The notes under the pieces were generated by a model. The model saw only the letters and a list, made by a program, of their open reading frames with translations, was not told where the DNA came from and ran no database searches. Below are positions 36,278-46,226 of a DNA stretch of 64,000 nucleotides, piece after piece (the stretch's first letter is position 1; each line of letters opens with the position of its first letter). A program made the position numbers and the translations under genes. The DNA comes from Exilibacterium tricleocarpae (GTDB lineage: Bacteria; Pseudomonadota; Gammaproteobacteria; Pseudomonadales; Cellvibrionaceae): assembly GCF_007004655.1 (NCBI RefSeq), contig NZ_ML660088.1:264840-328839 (forward strand). Direction: 5' to 3'.

Positions 36278-38717
36278 GCAGACCGAATTCGGGTATTTCG
36301 ACGATGAGCATAAGGAATATGTCATCATCGATCCGAAAACGCCTTACCCCTGGATCAACTACCTGGGTAACGACGGTTTCTACTCGCTGATATCGAACAC
36401 CACCGGCGGCTATACGTTTTACAAGGATGCAAAATTTCGCCGCCTCACCCGCTATCGCTACAACAATGTGCCAGTCGATTCCGGCGGCAAGTACTTTTAT
36501 ATCAGAGAAGGGGGGTGTGTCTGGTCACCCGGCTGGAAACCGGCGCAGGCGCCGCTGGATCAGTACCAGTGCCGCCACGGGCTGGGGTACAGTCGGTTTT
36601 TGAGCAGCAAACGCCAGGTGCACTGTGACCTGACCTGCTTCGTGCCGCTCGGCACCCGCGCTGAAGTCCAGCGCCTGCGCCTGAGCAACCGCACGGAAGC
36701 ACCGAAAAAACTCCAGCTCTATTCCCTGCTCGAGTGGTGTCTGTGGAACGCCGAAGATGATATGACCAACTTTCAGCGCAACTTCTCCACCGGCGAGGTG
36801 GAGGTGGACGGTTCGCATATCTATCATAAAACCGAGTACCGCGAGCGCCGCGATCACTATGCGTTCTATTCGGTCAACAGCGAGATTCAGGGTTTCGACA
36901 CCGACCGCGAAGCCTTTTTGGGCCTGTACAACGGTTTCGAAGCGCCGGAGGCGGTCACCCGGGGCCGCGCCGGCAACAGTATCGCCCACGGCTGGTCACC
37001 GATTGCCTCGCACTTCCTCGAGTTCGAACTCGGCCCGGGGGAAACCAAAGAATGGATTTTTGTTTTGGGCTATGTCGAAAATCCCGCTGGCGAAAAATGG
37101 ACGGCCGACGGCGGCCTCAACAAAACCCGCGCGCTGCAGATGGCGGCGGATTTTGACAGCGGTGAAAAAGTCACTCGGGCACTGGCGGCACTGGCGGACT
37201 ATTGGCAAAACCTGCTCGACGCCTACCAGATCAGCGGCCCGGACACTCGCCTGAACCGCATGGTGAACATCTGGAACCAATACCAGTGCATGGTCACCTT
37301 CAACTTTTCCCGCAGCGCGTCTTTCTTCGAGTCCGGCATCGGCCGCGGCATGGGGTTTCGCGACTCCAACCAGGACCTGTTGGGCGTGGTGCATATGATT
37401 CCGGAACGGGCCCGCGAGCGCATTCTCGATATCGCCGCCACCCAGTTCGAGGACGGCTCGGCCTATCACCAGTATCAACCGCTGACCAAGCGCGGCAACG
37501 CCGCCATCGGCAAGAATTTCAACGACGATCCGCTGTGGTTGATCCAATCGACGCTGGCCTATATCAAAGAAACCGGTGACTTCGACATTCTCGAGGAATC
37601 CGTGCCTTTTGATAACGATCCCGCCAAGGCCAACAGCCTGTTCGCGCACCTGACCGCCTCTTTCGACCATGTGGTAAATAACCTGGGTCCGCACGGCTTG
37701 CCATTGATCGGCCGCGCCGACTGGAACGACTGCCTGAACCTCAACTGCTTTTCCCAGGACCCCAACGAATCTTTCCAAACCACTGAAAACCGCGCCGGCG
37801 AGGTTGCCGAATCCGTTATGATCGCCGGCATGTTCATCGCGTTTGGCCGCGACTACGTCGCTCTGTGTCGCCATCGGGGACACACAGAGGAAGCCGAGCG
37901 GGCCGAGCGACACCTGCAGGCTATGGCGACCGCCATCGACCGCCACGGCTGGGACGGCGACTGGTTTCTGCGCGCTTACGACGCCGCCGGCAAACCCATC
38001 GGCAGCCACGCCAACCGCCAGGGCCGGATTTTTATCGAGCCCCAGGGTTTTTGTATAATGGCCGGTGTCGGCCTGGACGACGGCCGGGCCCGGACCGCGC
38101 TCGATTCGGTCAACAAGCTGCTTGCCTACGAACACGGTATCGTCCTCAACTACCCGGCCTATACCCAATACCACCCCGAGTACGGCGAGATTTCCACCTA
38201 TCCCCAGGGTTACAAGGAAAACGGCGGCGTTTTTTGCCACAGCAACCCCTGGATCATGATCGCCGAAACCCTGGTCGGCAACGGCGACCGCGCGTTCGAC
38301 TACTACACCCGGCTGGCACCGGCATTTCGCGAAAAGCACGCGGCGCTGCACAAAACCGAACCCTACGTCTACGCACAGATGATTGCCGGCAAGGAGGCCG
38401 CCACCCCGGGCCAGGCCAAGAACTCCTGGCTGACCGGCACCGCCGCCTGGAACTACTACGCCGTCACCCAGTTTATTCTGGGTGTGCGACCGACGTTCGA
38501 CGGCCTGCTGATCGATCCCTGCATTCCCGCGGCGATGAAAGGGTTTCAGATTACCCGCAAGTTTCGCGGCGCCACTTATGAAATCAGCGTCGCCAACCCC
38601 GCCGGGGTCAGCCGGGGCGTCCAGCAGATGTGGGTGGACGGCACCGCGGTAGCGGGCAATCTGTTGCCGGTATTTGCCCCGCGGTCTTATCACCGGGTGG
38701 AAGTTTTATTGGGGTGA
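36222..38717 (+). CDS. Cellobiose phosphorylase, glycoside hydrolase family 94
   Basis: The protein of about 831 aa matches characterised cellobiose phosphorylases over its full length: [22 protein letters not shown], the N-terminal beta-sandwich, [24 protein letters not shown] and [11 protein letters not shown], the last with the general-acid Asp (D500 counted from 36222). It splits cellobiose with phosphate into glucose 1-phosphate and glucose in the cytoplasm, saving ATP. The start is uncertain: ATGs at 36222, 36231 and 36255 all lie inside the symporter 3' end, and family similarity begins after the last. Overlap implies translational coupling with the symporter. Confidence 0.95.
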   Translation: MVTMKITTSKKMPEKPPNKQTEFGYFDDEHKEYVIIDPKTPYPWINYLGNDGFYSLISNTTGGYTFYKDAKFRRLTRYRYNNVPVDSGGKYFYIREGGCVWSPGWKPAQAPLDQYQCRHGLGYSRFLSSKRQVHCDLTCFVPLGTRAEVQRLRLSNRTEAPKKLQLYSLLEWCLWNAEDDMTNFQRNFSTGEVEVDGSHIYHKTEYRERRDHYAFYSVNSEIQGFDTDREAFLGLYNGFEAPEAVTRGRAGNSIAHGWSPIASHFLEFELGPGETKEWIFVLGYVENPAGEKWTADGGLNKTRALQMAADFDSGEKVTRALAALADYWQNLLDAYQISGPDTRLNRMVNIWNQYQCMVTFNFSRSASFFESGIGRGMGFRDSNQDLLGVVHMIPERARERILDIAATQFEDGSAYHQYQPLTKRGNAAIGKNFNDDPLWLIQSTLAYIKETGDFDILEESVPFDNDPAKANSLFAHLTASFDHVVNNLGPHGLPLIGRADWNDCLNLNCFSQDPNESFQTTENRAGEVAESVMIAGMFIAFGRDYVALCRHRGHTEEAERAERHLQAMATAIDRHGWDGDWFLRAYDAAGKPIGSHANRQGRIFIEPQGFCIMAGVGLDDGRARTALDSVNKLLAYEHGIVLNYPAYTQYHPEYGEISTYPQGYKENGGVFCHSNPWIMIAETLVGNGDRAFDYYTRLAPAFREKHAALHKTEPYVYAQMIAGKEAATPGQAKNSWLTGTAAWNYYAVTQFILGVRPTFDGLLIDPCIPAAMKGFQITRKFRGATYEISVANPAGVSRGVQQMWVDGTAVAGNLLPVFAPRSYHRVEVLLG

Positions 38718-38999
38718 GTTTTCCTGCGCTGTCCCCTCAAGTCGCCCTGCCGGCAATGGGGCCGGTGCCGGACTGTAGCGTTCTCGGAAACGGGGCCCGC
38801 GCGGAGCTGTAGGACTTTCGGCAACCAGCCCGTGTAGAACTGCAGCTCTTTTGGCAAATAGGGCCCGTGTGGGGCTAACGGCTGTCAGGCCTTTGTCCAG
38901 CCGGTAATCCATAGGCCTGCTGCCCCCTTTGCCCTTTGTATTAAACCTCTACTGTTTCGAGTGGCACGCAGTTTGGGCGCCACTCTCCCATTAGATGCT
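38718..38999. other. Intergenic stretch before the nested palindrome
   Basis: No gene recognised. It contains short, imperfect GGGCCCGTGTGGGGCT / GGGGCCCGCGCGGAGCT-like repeats around 38790-38880, but nothing that makes a clear terminator for the phosphorylase operon. Confidence 0.4.
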
Positions 39000-39393
39000 T
39001 GTTTTTGTTTAAAGGCGCTTAGCGTTGATGGTAGTCGTGCTTGAACGGATCAGTGCCAATCGATCCGGTCCTAACCCGGTGTGGGGGTTCGAGACACGTT
39101 GCAAGTACGTCCCTGTAAACTTCCCGACAGCATCCCTGCTGTCGAGAGTCTCGAACCCCCACACCGGGTTAGCACCTACCACCGCGGTACTATCGATATT
39201 AATTAAGAATACCGAAGGGAGGCCTGTCTCTGGGCGGAGCTTTCAGAAACTCTCGACAGCAGGGATGCTGTCGGGAAGTCCCCAGGGATGGGTTCACGAC
39301 GTGTTTCTGAAAGCTCCGCCCAGAGACAGGCCGGTCAATTGGCACTTTTTAGATACTACTACCATCAACGCTAAGCGCCTTTAAACAAAAACA
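39000..39393. repeat. 394-bp element: two variable-stem hairpins inside a 36-bp inverted repeat
   Basis: The outer arms 39000-39035 and 39358-39393 are perfect 36-bp inverted repeats. Inside are two hairpins with unrelated perfect stems: 39071-39095/39148-39172 (25 bp) and 39221-39250/39303-39332 (30 bp). The two loops (39096-39147 and 39251-39302) are diverged inverted copies of one roughly 52-nt core containing CGACAGCATCCCTGCTGTCG. No coding frame. The same core type recurs at 49767-49833. Confidence 0.9.
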
Positions 39394-39627
39394 GGCACCC
39401 AAAGCAAGTGCCATTCCAGCCCGGCATCTCTTTACCCCCAACCATCGGCTGCTAACCCCCGACCATGGACACGTTGTATACTTGAGGCCCTACGCCTGAC
39501 AATCGTCATAGCTGCACAGTTTTGACCTCGCGGTTCAGTGCACTTTCTCAACCGTTCACTGTCATTTTCTTAAGGCTTACAAAAGACAGCCTGACCTGAT
39601 AAGAACAGACAACCGGGCCCGCTACCT
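39394..39627. other. Intergenic leader of the RND operon
   Basis: No gene seen. It presumably holds the promoter of the RND genes. No operator-like palindrome stands out. Confidence 0.4.
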
Positions 39628-42600
39628 ATGAACCTGACCCGCACCTCCATCGACAACCCCGCCGCCATCGCCGTGCTGGTGGCCCTGGTGCTGACTTTCG
39701 GTGTCGTCAGTATCACTAAACTGCCGGTGCAGTTGCTGCCGGATATCGAACGCCCGCAAATCACCATATCCACCGGCTGGCGGGCCGCAGCGCCGGAAGA
39801 AATGGAAGCGGTCATTATCGAACCCCAGGAAAACGTGCTGAAAAACATCAGCGGCATTTCCCAGATCACCACCGAGATTCAGCCCGGACGCGGCTTTATC
39901 AACCTCACCTTTGAAATCGGCACCGATATGCAGGAGGCACTGCTGGCGGTCATCAACAACCTCAACCAGACCCCGCCGCTGCCCCTGGATGCCGATGAGC
40001 CGCAGGTCACCGCCGGCGGCGGCGGTGGTGGTGGCGGCCGCGACACCGCCGCCTCACTGCTGGTCAAGGCCATGCCCGATAGCGGCATCGAGGATATCGC
40101 GCCCTACCAGGACATCATTGAGGATATCGTCGAGCCCCGCCTGAGTCGCATCTCGGGGGTCGCCAGGGTCAACCTCAACAGCCGCCGGCCACAGGAGCTG
40201 CGGATTGACTTCGACCCCTACCGCACCGCGGCGCTGGGCCTGCAACTGGGCGATATCAGCAGTGCCATCGCCCGCGCCACCGACGCCTCCGGCGGTTTCG
40301 CCGATGTCGGCAGGCGCCAGTACACGGTCCGGTTCGCCGGCCAGTACGATGTCGGCAGCCTGGAGCAGATGATTATCGGCTGGAGCGACGAACGGCCCAT
40401 CCACCTGCAGGACGTGGCGACGGTGGCAGTCACCTTCGCCGATTCCACCGCCTTCAACCTGCGCAACGGCGACCCCGCCTACTACATCACCATCAGCCGC
40501 GCCAACAAAGCCAATACCGTGGAGCTGCTGGATGCCATCAACCTGGCACTGCGCGAACTGAATGAGGAGGTCCTCAACCCCCTGGGGCTGGAGATCGATC
40601 TCAGTTTCGACGCCTCGGTGCATATCCGCAATGCGGTTGCCATGGTGCAGAGCAACCTCGGCCTCGGGGTCATCCTGGCGCTGTCCATTCTCTGGTTCTT
40701 TTTGCGCGGCTTGCGCCCGACACTGATTATCGCCAGCACCATCCCGCTCTCGATTATGGTCGCGTTTATCGCCCTCAGTGCCTTCGGCCGCAGCCTGAAT
40801 GTCATCTCCCTGGCGGGCCTGGCATTTGCCGTGGGCATGGTGCTGGATGCCGCTATCATTGTGCAGGAGAATATCGTGCGCCTGCGCCTGGAGGGCATGG
40901 CCAATCGCAAAGCCATTTTCAAAGGCACACTACAGGTCACCGGCGCGCTGTTCACCTCCACAGTGACCAGCGTCGCCATTTTCCTGCCCATCCTGTTTAT
41001 GGAGGGGGTCGAGGCGCAACTGTTCTCCGACCTGGCCATCGCCCTGTCGATCGCGGTGATTGCCTCGATGGTGGTGGCCATCACCGTGCTGCCGGTGGCG
41101 AGTCAGTTCTGGCTGCGCGACGAAAAACGCGAGGATGCCTTCGGCGCCTACTGGGACCGACTCACCGGCTTCGTGATGCGTCTGACCGACACCCCGGCGC
41201 GGCGCCTGCTGTGGGCCGGCGGCCTGCTCGGCGGTGCGGTGCTGATTACGGCGCTGTTGATGCCAAAAGCGGACTTTCTGCCGCGGGTCCCCACCGACGG
41301 CTTTTTCTTCTCCCTCGACCTGCCGCCCGGCGGCAACCTGGCGTTTGTCAAACAGGAGATTGCCGAGCGGGTCAAGGAACGCATCGAGCCCTTTATGCAT
41401 GGCGACAGTGAGCCCCCTATCAAAAGCTACAACTTCTTCAGCTCCCGCGGCAACACCGGCGGTTTTATCTACTCGGCGGACCCGCAGCGCACTGCGGAGC
41501 TGATGGCGGTGGCCCGGGAAGAAATCTTTGCCGGCATCCCCGATTCCATTCTCTACATGTTTCGCGGCTCCATGCTCGGTTTCTCCGGCGGCGGAGGCCG
41601 GGTTATCTCTGTTGATCTGCAAGGGCCCGATATCGAGGCCCTGATCAATGCCGCCAATACCGGTATGGATGCCTTTGCCCGCGCCATGCCCGAGGCGATG
41701 GTGCAGCCGCATCCGGGCCTGAGTCTGGCGGAACCGGAACTGCGCCTGGTACCGGACGACCGGCGTATCACCCAGGCCGGCCTCGACCGTCGCACCGTAG
41801 CCAACGCCGTGCGCGCCATGACCGACGGGCTGTTTGTCAGCGAGTATTTTGACGGCAACGAACGTATCAACGTGATACTGCGAGGCAGCGACTGGCAGAC
41901 CCCGGAGGAACTGGCCGATCTGCCGCTACACACACCGCTGGCCGGCGTACAGCACCTCGGTGAATTGACCAGCATTCAGCGGGTCGTCGGTCCCAGCCAG
42001 TTGCGTCGCGTCAACGGCAAACGCACTATCACCCTCGAGGTGACGCCACCGGCCACCATGCCCATGCAGGTCGCTATGGATATCATCAAAAACCAGGTCG
42101 GCCCGGTAGTCCAGGCGGCGCTGCCGGGGGATTCCGGTATGCAGATGAGCGGTCGGGCCGATCAGTTGGCGGGGGCGATCACCGATATGGCGCTGAATTT
42201 CGTCATGGCACTGCTGATTCTGTTCCTGATCATGACCGCCCTGTTCAAGTCGCCGAAAGACAGTCTGCTGGTGCTGCTGGTGATGCCACTGGCGCTGGCC
42301 GGCGGTATGATATCGCTGGCACTGTTGAACCTGGTCACGTTCCAGTCACTCGATCTGCTGACCATGATCGGTTTTATCATTTTGCTGGGTCTGGTGGTCA
42401 ATAACGCCATTTTGCTGGTAGACCAGACCCGCAGCGCCGAGCGCGCCGGCCTCGACCGCTGCGCGGCGGTGGCCCAGGCGGTGCGCATTCGCGCGCGGCC
42501 GGTCTATATGAGCACCCTGACCAGCCTGTTCGGTATGCTGCCGCTGATGCTGGTACCGGGGATCGGCTCCGAAATATACCGGGGCCTGGCCACGGTGATC

Positions 42601-42747
42601 GTCGGTGGCATGGCGGTCAGCGCCACCTTCACCCTGGTGCTGCTGCCAAGCCTGCTGCGGATGGGGGAACCTCGGCACCGCGAACCAGTCACAGACAATG
42701 TTATCGACCTGGCCTTCGAAAAAAGCGCCGCCGGGCACCAGGACTAA
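39628..42747 (+). CDS. RND-family efflux transporter, inner-membrane pump
   Basis: The 1039-aa AcrB/HAE1-like pump has 12 helices and two large periplasmic domains. The start NLTRTSIDNPAAIAVLVALVL, the ERPQITISTGWRAAAPEEME stretch and GLVVNNAILLVDQTRSAE are family landmarks. In helix 4 the pattern is VGMVLDAAIIVQEN, so only one of the two Asp residues of AcrB is present. A run of eight glycines near residue 130 is unusual. It is followed 12 nt later by its periplasmic adaptor, the reverse of the usual gene order. No outer-membrane channel gene adjoins. Confidence 0.92.
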   Translation: MNLTRTSIDNPAAIAVLVALVLTFGVVSITKLPVQLLPDIERPQITISTGWRAAAPEEMEAVIIEPQENVLKNISGISQITTEIQPGRGFINLTFEIGTDMQEALLAVINNLNQTPPLPLDADEPQVTAGGGGGGGGRDTAASLLVKAMPDSGIEDIAPYQDIIEDIVEPRLSRISGVARVNLNSRRPQELRIDFDPYRTAALGLQLGDISSAIARATDASGGFADVGRRQYTVRFAGQYDVGSLEQMIIGWSDERPIHLQDVATVAVTFADSTAFNLRNGDPAYYITISRANKANTVELLDAINLALRELNEEVLNPLGLEIDLSFDASVHIRNAVAMVQSNLGLGVILALSILWFFLRGLRPTLIIASTIPLSIMVAFIALSAFGRSLNVISLAGLAFAVGMVLDAAIIVQENIVRLRLEGMANRKAIFKGTLQVTGALFTSTVTSVAIFLPILFMEGVEAQLFSDLAIALSIAVIASMVVAITVLPVASQFWLRDEKREDAFGAYWDRLTGFVMRLTDTPARRLLWAGGLLGGAVLITALLMPKADFLPRVPTDGFFFSLDLPPGGNLAFVKQEIAERVKERIEPFMHGDSEPPIKSYNFFSSRGNTGGFIYSADPQRTAELMAVAREEIFAGIPDSILYMFRGSMLGFSGGGGRVISVDLQGPDIEALINAANTGMDAFARAMPEAMVQPHPGLSLAEPELRLVPDDRRITQAGLDRRTVANAVRAMTDGLFVSEYFDGNERINVILRGSDWQTPEELADLPLHTPLAGVQHLGELTSIQRVVGPSQLRRVNGKRTITLEVTPPATMPMQVAMDIIKNQVGPVVQAALPGDSGMQMSGRADQLAGAITDMALNFVMALLILFLIMTALFKSPKDSLLVLLVMPLALAGGMISLALLNLVTFQSLDLLTMIGFIILLGLVVNNAILLVDQTRSAERAGLDRCAAVAQAVRIRARPVYMSTLTSLFGMLPLMLVPGIGSEIYRGLATVIVGGMAVSATFTLVLLPSLLRMGEPRHREPVTDNVIDLAFEKSAAGHQD

Positions 42748-42759
42748 AGGGAGTACAGT

Positions 42760-43893
42760 ATGCAAACAAGCGGGAGAAGCAGCGCCACCCTGTCATCACG
42801 ACAACGACTTCAACTGACGGCCGGCATCGTCCTCGCGGCGGTCATCTACGCCGTGTCGACCACACCCGCCCGGGCCCAGACCGAGCCGGCGGCGGTGCAG
42901 GTCCAGATCGACCGCGTCAAGGAATTCTCCGTCCAGCCGAAGGTCAAGGTCGCCGGCACCCTGCACAGCCGCAACCGGGTGGCGATAAACGCCGGTATCG
43001 ACGGCCAACTGGAATGGGTGGCCGAGCCGGGCACGGCCATTGCGCAGGGACAGAATATCGTCAAGTTCAACGCCCGACCGCTGGCGCTGCAACTGGCGGA
43101 ACAACAGGCCATTATCAAGCGCAACCAGGTGCAATTGCAGTACCTCGGGCGCGAAGCAAAGCGCATCGAGGCCCTGAGACAGAACAATAATGCCTCTCTC
43201 GATGAGCTGGAACGCATCCAGTCGCGGCGCGATCTGGCGGCCGGAGATCTGGCAATCGCCCGCGCCCGGGTCGAGCAGATCAAGGAGCGGCTCGAGCGCA
43301 CCGAGATCAAAGCGCCGTTCAACGGCACCGTTACCGAACGCCTCCATCGCGGCGGCGAGGAAGTCAATCGCAAGGACCTGATCGCCCGCTTTCTCGACAC
43401 CGATCACCTGGAACTGCGGGTGTTCGTGCCGGTAAAACATTTTTCACAGGTGGCAGTGGGCGACACGCTGACGTTGAGCAGCGGCGACACCACCTATGAC
43501 GGTCACAACGTGGTGTTCGAGGGCAAGGTGCGGGTGATCGTGCCCAACGCCGATGTCCGTTCCCAGACCTTCGAGGTGCGCATCGACGTTCCCGTACCCG
43601 CCACTCGCCACTGGACCGCCGGGCAACTGGTGGAAACCGCGATCCCGCTGAAGTACGGGAAAAACGCGCTGGCGGTGCCGCGCGACGCCCTGCTGCTGCG
43701 CCGCGACGGCACCTACGTGGTGTTGATCGACAACCAAAACAAGGCCCACCGCGTAAAAGTGACGGTCGGCAATGCGCAGGACCAGTGGGTATCGGTCTCG
43801 GGTCGGCTCGCCAAAGGCGACCGGGTGGCGGTGCGCGGCGCGGAACGCCTGAAAGAAGGGGATAAGGTTACTGTTACGGAACCGGCGGCCTGA
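42760..43893 (+). CDS. RND efflux periplasmic adaptor
   Basis: The 377-aa protein has an N-terminal membrane/signal segment (about 20-38), lipoyl half motifs around EWVAEPGTAIAQGQNIVKF and IKAPFNGTVTERLHRGGEE, a helical hairpin (about 110-180) and beta-barrel plus membrane-proximal domains. It bridges the RND pump to an outer-membrane channel. The ATG is preceded by AAGGGAG, and the gene starts 12 nt after the pump gene. The substrate (drug, metal or lipid) cannot be inferred. Confidence 0.9.
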   Translation: MQTSGRSSATLSSRQRLQLTAGIVLAAVIYAVSTTPARAQTEPAAVQVQIDRVKEFSVQPKVKVAGTLHSRNRVAINAGIDGQLEWVAEPGTAIAQGQNIVKFNARPLALQLAEQQAIIKRNQVQLQYLGREAKRIEALRQNNNASLDELERIQSRRDLAAGDLAIARARVEQIKERLERTEIKAPFNGTVTERLHRGGEEVNRKDLIARFLDTDHLELRVFVPVKHFSQVAVGDTLTLSSGDTTYDGHNVVFEGKVRVIVPNADVRSQTFEVRIDVPVPATRHWTAGQLVETAIPLKYGKNALAVPRDALLLRRDGTYVVLIDNQNKAHRVKVTVGNAQDQWVSVSGRLAKGDRVAVRGAERLKEGDKVTVTEPAA

Positions 43894-43962
43894 ATCGGAT
43901 CAGTTTGAGTTGCCTGATGAGATCGCAAGCAGCACGATAGAGTTTAAGGCCGATCCAACGGC

Positions 43963-44190
43963 GGCACGGTGCGGGGACGTAACTTTAGTTGCGTCCCCTT
44001 CGAGGAGAACCACGCCACCCTCAAACCGCACCGCCTCCGGCGGCACAGTGCCGCAAAAAGCATCATCACTTGCTCACAACATCACTGGGAAACAAAAGAA
44101 AACCGCAGTACACCGGGCAGGTGTTCTTAAGGAAGGGGAGTGGCACCATTCTAAGGGGACGCAACTAAAGTTACGTCCCCGCACCGTGCC
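43963..44190. repeat. 228-bp palindromic element, copy A (38-bp perfect terminal inverted repeats)
   Basis: The arms at 43963-44000 and 44153-44190 are perfect 38-bp inverted repeats. Each arm itself holds a 26-bp hairpin (GGGGACGTAACT-TT-AGTTGCGTCCCC with one mismatch). The internal sequence is similar to that of 52101-52333. I see no transposase. It resembles the flanking palindromes of REP-associated/IS200-like transposase genes, but that link is from memory and unverified. It occupies most of the 335-bp gap between the adaptor and YceI genes. Confidence 0.85.
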
Positions 44191-44228
44191 ACCGGAAGTG
44201 GTGCCTACTGCCCAAGGACACATCAACC

Positions 44229-44822
44229 TTACTTGCGTATGCCTTCAACCGTCAAAAACAATTCGACCTGGCCGGACTCCGGCCCCAACTGCTCGATCAT
44301 CTTGATACCGAATTCGTCGGGCATAATAACCGCACGGCCTTCAAAACCATGGCGGTAGCCACCCCAGGGATCGACGCCGCCGCCGATGTGCTCCACCGCA
44401 ATAGTAACCGGCCGGGTCACCCCATGCAGCGTCAGGTTACCGGTGAGTTCGCCGGTACTTTTGCCGGTCGGTTTGTAGGCGGTGCTTTTGAACGTCGCTT
44501 TGGGAAATTTATCGGTGTTGAGAAAATCCGACGAGCGCAGGTGCTTGTCCCGCTCGGCATGGTTGGAATCCACACTGGAAGTGTCTATCTCCAGCGAAAT
44601 CCTGCTGGCTTCGGGTCGCTTCGGGTCGTACCTGAAATCGCCGGAGAATTTGTTGAAGCGGCCGTACAGCCAACTGTACCCCAGGTGTTTGACGCGAAAC
44701 TGGACGAACGCGTGCATGCCCTTGGTGTCGATCACATAATTGTCCGCCTGTGCGCCGGCGCTCAGCAGAACAGCCCCTGACAAGGCCATGACGGTCGTCA
44801 AAATACCCGCTAGCTTTTTCAT
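44229..44822 (-). CDS. YceI-family periplasmic lipid-binding protein
   Basis: The 197-aa protein has a signal peptide (cleaved near AQA-DNY), then the YceI beta-barrel fold: YVIDTKGMHAFVQFRVKHLG, the central LEIDTSSVDSNHAERDKHLRS and NLTLHGVTRPVTIAVE near the end. The barrel binds long-chain isoprenoids such as octaprenyl lipids in characterised homologues. It starts 2 nt after the cytochrome b561 stop codon. The same gene pair occurs in E. coli (yceJ-yceI), so the two proteins probably act together at the membrane. Confidence 0.92.
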   Translation of the reverse strand: MKKLAGILTTVMALSGAVLLSAGAQADNYVIDTKGMHAFVQFRVKHLGYSWLYGRFNKFSGDFRYDPKRPEASRISLEIDTSSVDSNHAERDKHLRSSDFLNTDKFPKATFKSTAYKPTGKSTGELTGNLTLHGVTRPVTIAVEHIGGGVDPWGGYRHGFEGRAVIMPDEFGIKMIEQLGPESGQVELFLTVEGIRK

Positions 44823-44824
44823 AG

Positions 44825-45397
44825 TTACTCTCCGTTACTTCCATCACTCAAAGATCGGGGAACAAGCATACGCAACAACGTGTTGTCGCGGTCAATGAAA
44901 TGGTGCTTTAACGCCGCCAGACCATGGGCTGCACCCAGCCCGATAACAGTAAATGCCAGTATCTCGTGCACATCGCCGGCGATATCCTCCAAGTTGTCTA
45001 TTCCGGTAATGGTGGCCGGCAGGATAAACCAGTCGAAGACCGATATCCCCTGGCCTTTCGCCGTGGTAATCAGATAGCCGCTGGCGAACATCGCCAACAG
45101 CAGAATATAAAACAGTGCGTGGACCCCGCGGGCAACAGCTTGCTCCCAGACGCGATGGCTCGGCAACGGCGTTGGTCGCGGGTTGCCGAGACGCCACAGC
45201 AAACGCAGAATGACCACGGCAGCCAGCAGCACACCAATGCTGCGGTGCAGGTCCGGACCCCGCTGATACCAGGCATCATAGTAGGTCAAGTCCACCATCC
45301 ACAGCCCCAGCGCGAACAGACCGACAACGGTTAGTGCGGTCAGCCAGTGGAGGACAATGGCTACCGAGCCATAGGCCGTTGGCGTGTTTTTCAACAT
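44825..45397 (-). CDS. Cytochrome b561-family di-haem membrane protein
   Basis: The protein of about 190 aa has four helices and conserved haem-ligating His residues: VLHWL in helix 1, DLHRSIG in helix 2, GVHALFY in helix 3 and VHEILAF in helix 4. I choose the ATG at 45397, where the family begins (NTPTAYGSVAIVLHWL), over a longer frame with an unlikely Cys-rich extension. It moves electrons from ubiquinol to the periplasm in characterised members. It is co-transcribed with the YceI gene. Confidence 0.9.
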   Translation of the reverse strand: MLKNTPTAYGSVAIVLHWLTALTVVGLFALGLWMVDLTYYDAWYQRGPDLHRSIGVLLAAVVILRLLWRLGNPRPTPLPSHRVWEQAVARGVHALFYILLLAMFASGYLITTAKGQGISVFDWFILPATITGIDNLEDIAGDVHEILAFTVIGLGAAHGLAALKHHFIDRDNTLLRMLVPRSLSDGSNGE

Positions 45398-45548
45398 GAA
45401 ACTGAACACATCCCCCTGTTCACACCTGCCGGCAACAGGCTTTAACCGATACCAAGCTGCAATACTACAGCACTGAGGGCGCTTAGGAAAAAGCATGACG
45501 CCTGGGTCATCCGTGATATCGGCGCGGCGGGATGGGTATACACAAAAA

Positions 45549-45575
45549 AACCACCCCGGCGTTGCCGGGGTGGTT
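45549..45575 (-). terminator. Rho-independent terminator of the phasin gene
   Basis: AACCACCCCGGC pairs perfectly with GCCGGGGTGGTT around a 3-nt loop. On the minus strand the stem runs into a seven-T tract. It is about 50 nt past the phasin stop and separates the storage island from the cytochrome b561 operon. Confidence 0.92.
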
Positions 45576-45624
45576 ACAAGGCCAACACTGGTGAGAGCGC
45601 TGGTATACTTCCGGATCGGTGGGT

Positions 45625-46014
45625 TTACTTCTTCTCGGCGGTCTTCGCCTCGGCCAGCTTGGCCACGATCTCGGTCAGGGCGTCGACTTTAGCGCTCAAT
45701 TCATCCAGTTTGGTGGCTTCTTCGCTCTCGCTGAGACCCAATTTGCTGCGTACCTGGTTGACACTGCTTTCAAACGCCTGGGTGGACTGCACGCGCGCCT
45801 CTTCCAGCTTGGTGCGGGTCACGGCTTCTATCTCAGCGCCCTTATCCACCAACTCGCCGAACAGTTGTGATGTCTTTTCGTTGATTTGCTTGTACTGGTC
45901 CAACGCCTCGTCAAAACTGCGACCGTAGGCCCCCAGACCTGCCAGCCAGATTTTCTTGGCCAGTGATTCTTTCGCTTCGGTGCTAGTTTCCGCTTGTGCT
46001 TCTTTCGCCGCCAT
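45625..46014 (-). CDS. phaI: Phasin (polyhydroxyalkanoate granule-associated protein, PhaI/PhaF-N type)
   Basis: The 129-aa protein is mostly helical, with KKIWLAGLGAYGRSFDEALDQYKQINEK near the N-terminus, the signature of PhaI/PhaF-type phasins. A C-terminal coiled coil follows (about 95-125, heptads of Leu/Val with Lys/Ala). It coats PHA granules and stabilises their surface. It is transcribed away from phaD across 212 bp, so PhaD may control it from the shared AT-rich promoter region. The Lys/Ala-rich DNA-binding tail of PhaF is lacking. Confidence 0.88.
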   Translation of the reverse strand: MAAKEAQAETSTEAKESLAKKIWLAGLGAYGRSFDEALDQYKQINEKTSQLFGELVDKGAEIEAVTRTKLEEARVQSTQAFESSVNQVRSKLGLSESEEATKLDELSAKVDALTEIVAKLAEAKTAEKK

Positions 46015-46226
46015 AGTAGCCTCCGGGACTGTAGTAAAAAGTAAGTTAAAGAAATAAACTCAACAAATTAGAAAAATTCAAAAAATACCAATAAAAATAC
46101 ACGATAAGAACTGCCGCTGAATCTGGTGAGAACGATACCGATAAAAATTAGAAACCGCTTACTAATACTCGGCAACACATAGACACATATCGAATATTAG
46201 CGGCGCCAGTAAGAATCTTCCGAAAT

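Noticed and set aside
36996-38693. 565-codon open frame opposite cellobiose phosphorylase
   Set aside because: Shadow of a full-length GH94 match; composition is atypical and there are no motifs.
38962-38983. Possible sigma-54 promoter (TGGCAC...)
   Set aside because: The -12 part reads TTGGG rather than TTGCA-like, and no gene starts close by.
43910-44305. 131-codon plus-strand frame across element copy A
   Set aside because: It runs through both arms of the inverted repeat and into the end of the YceI gene; low-complexity composition.
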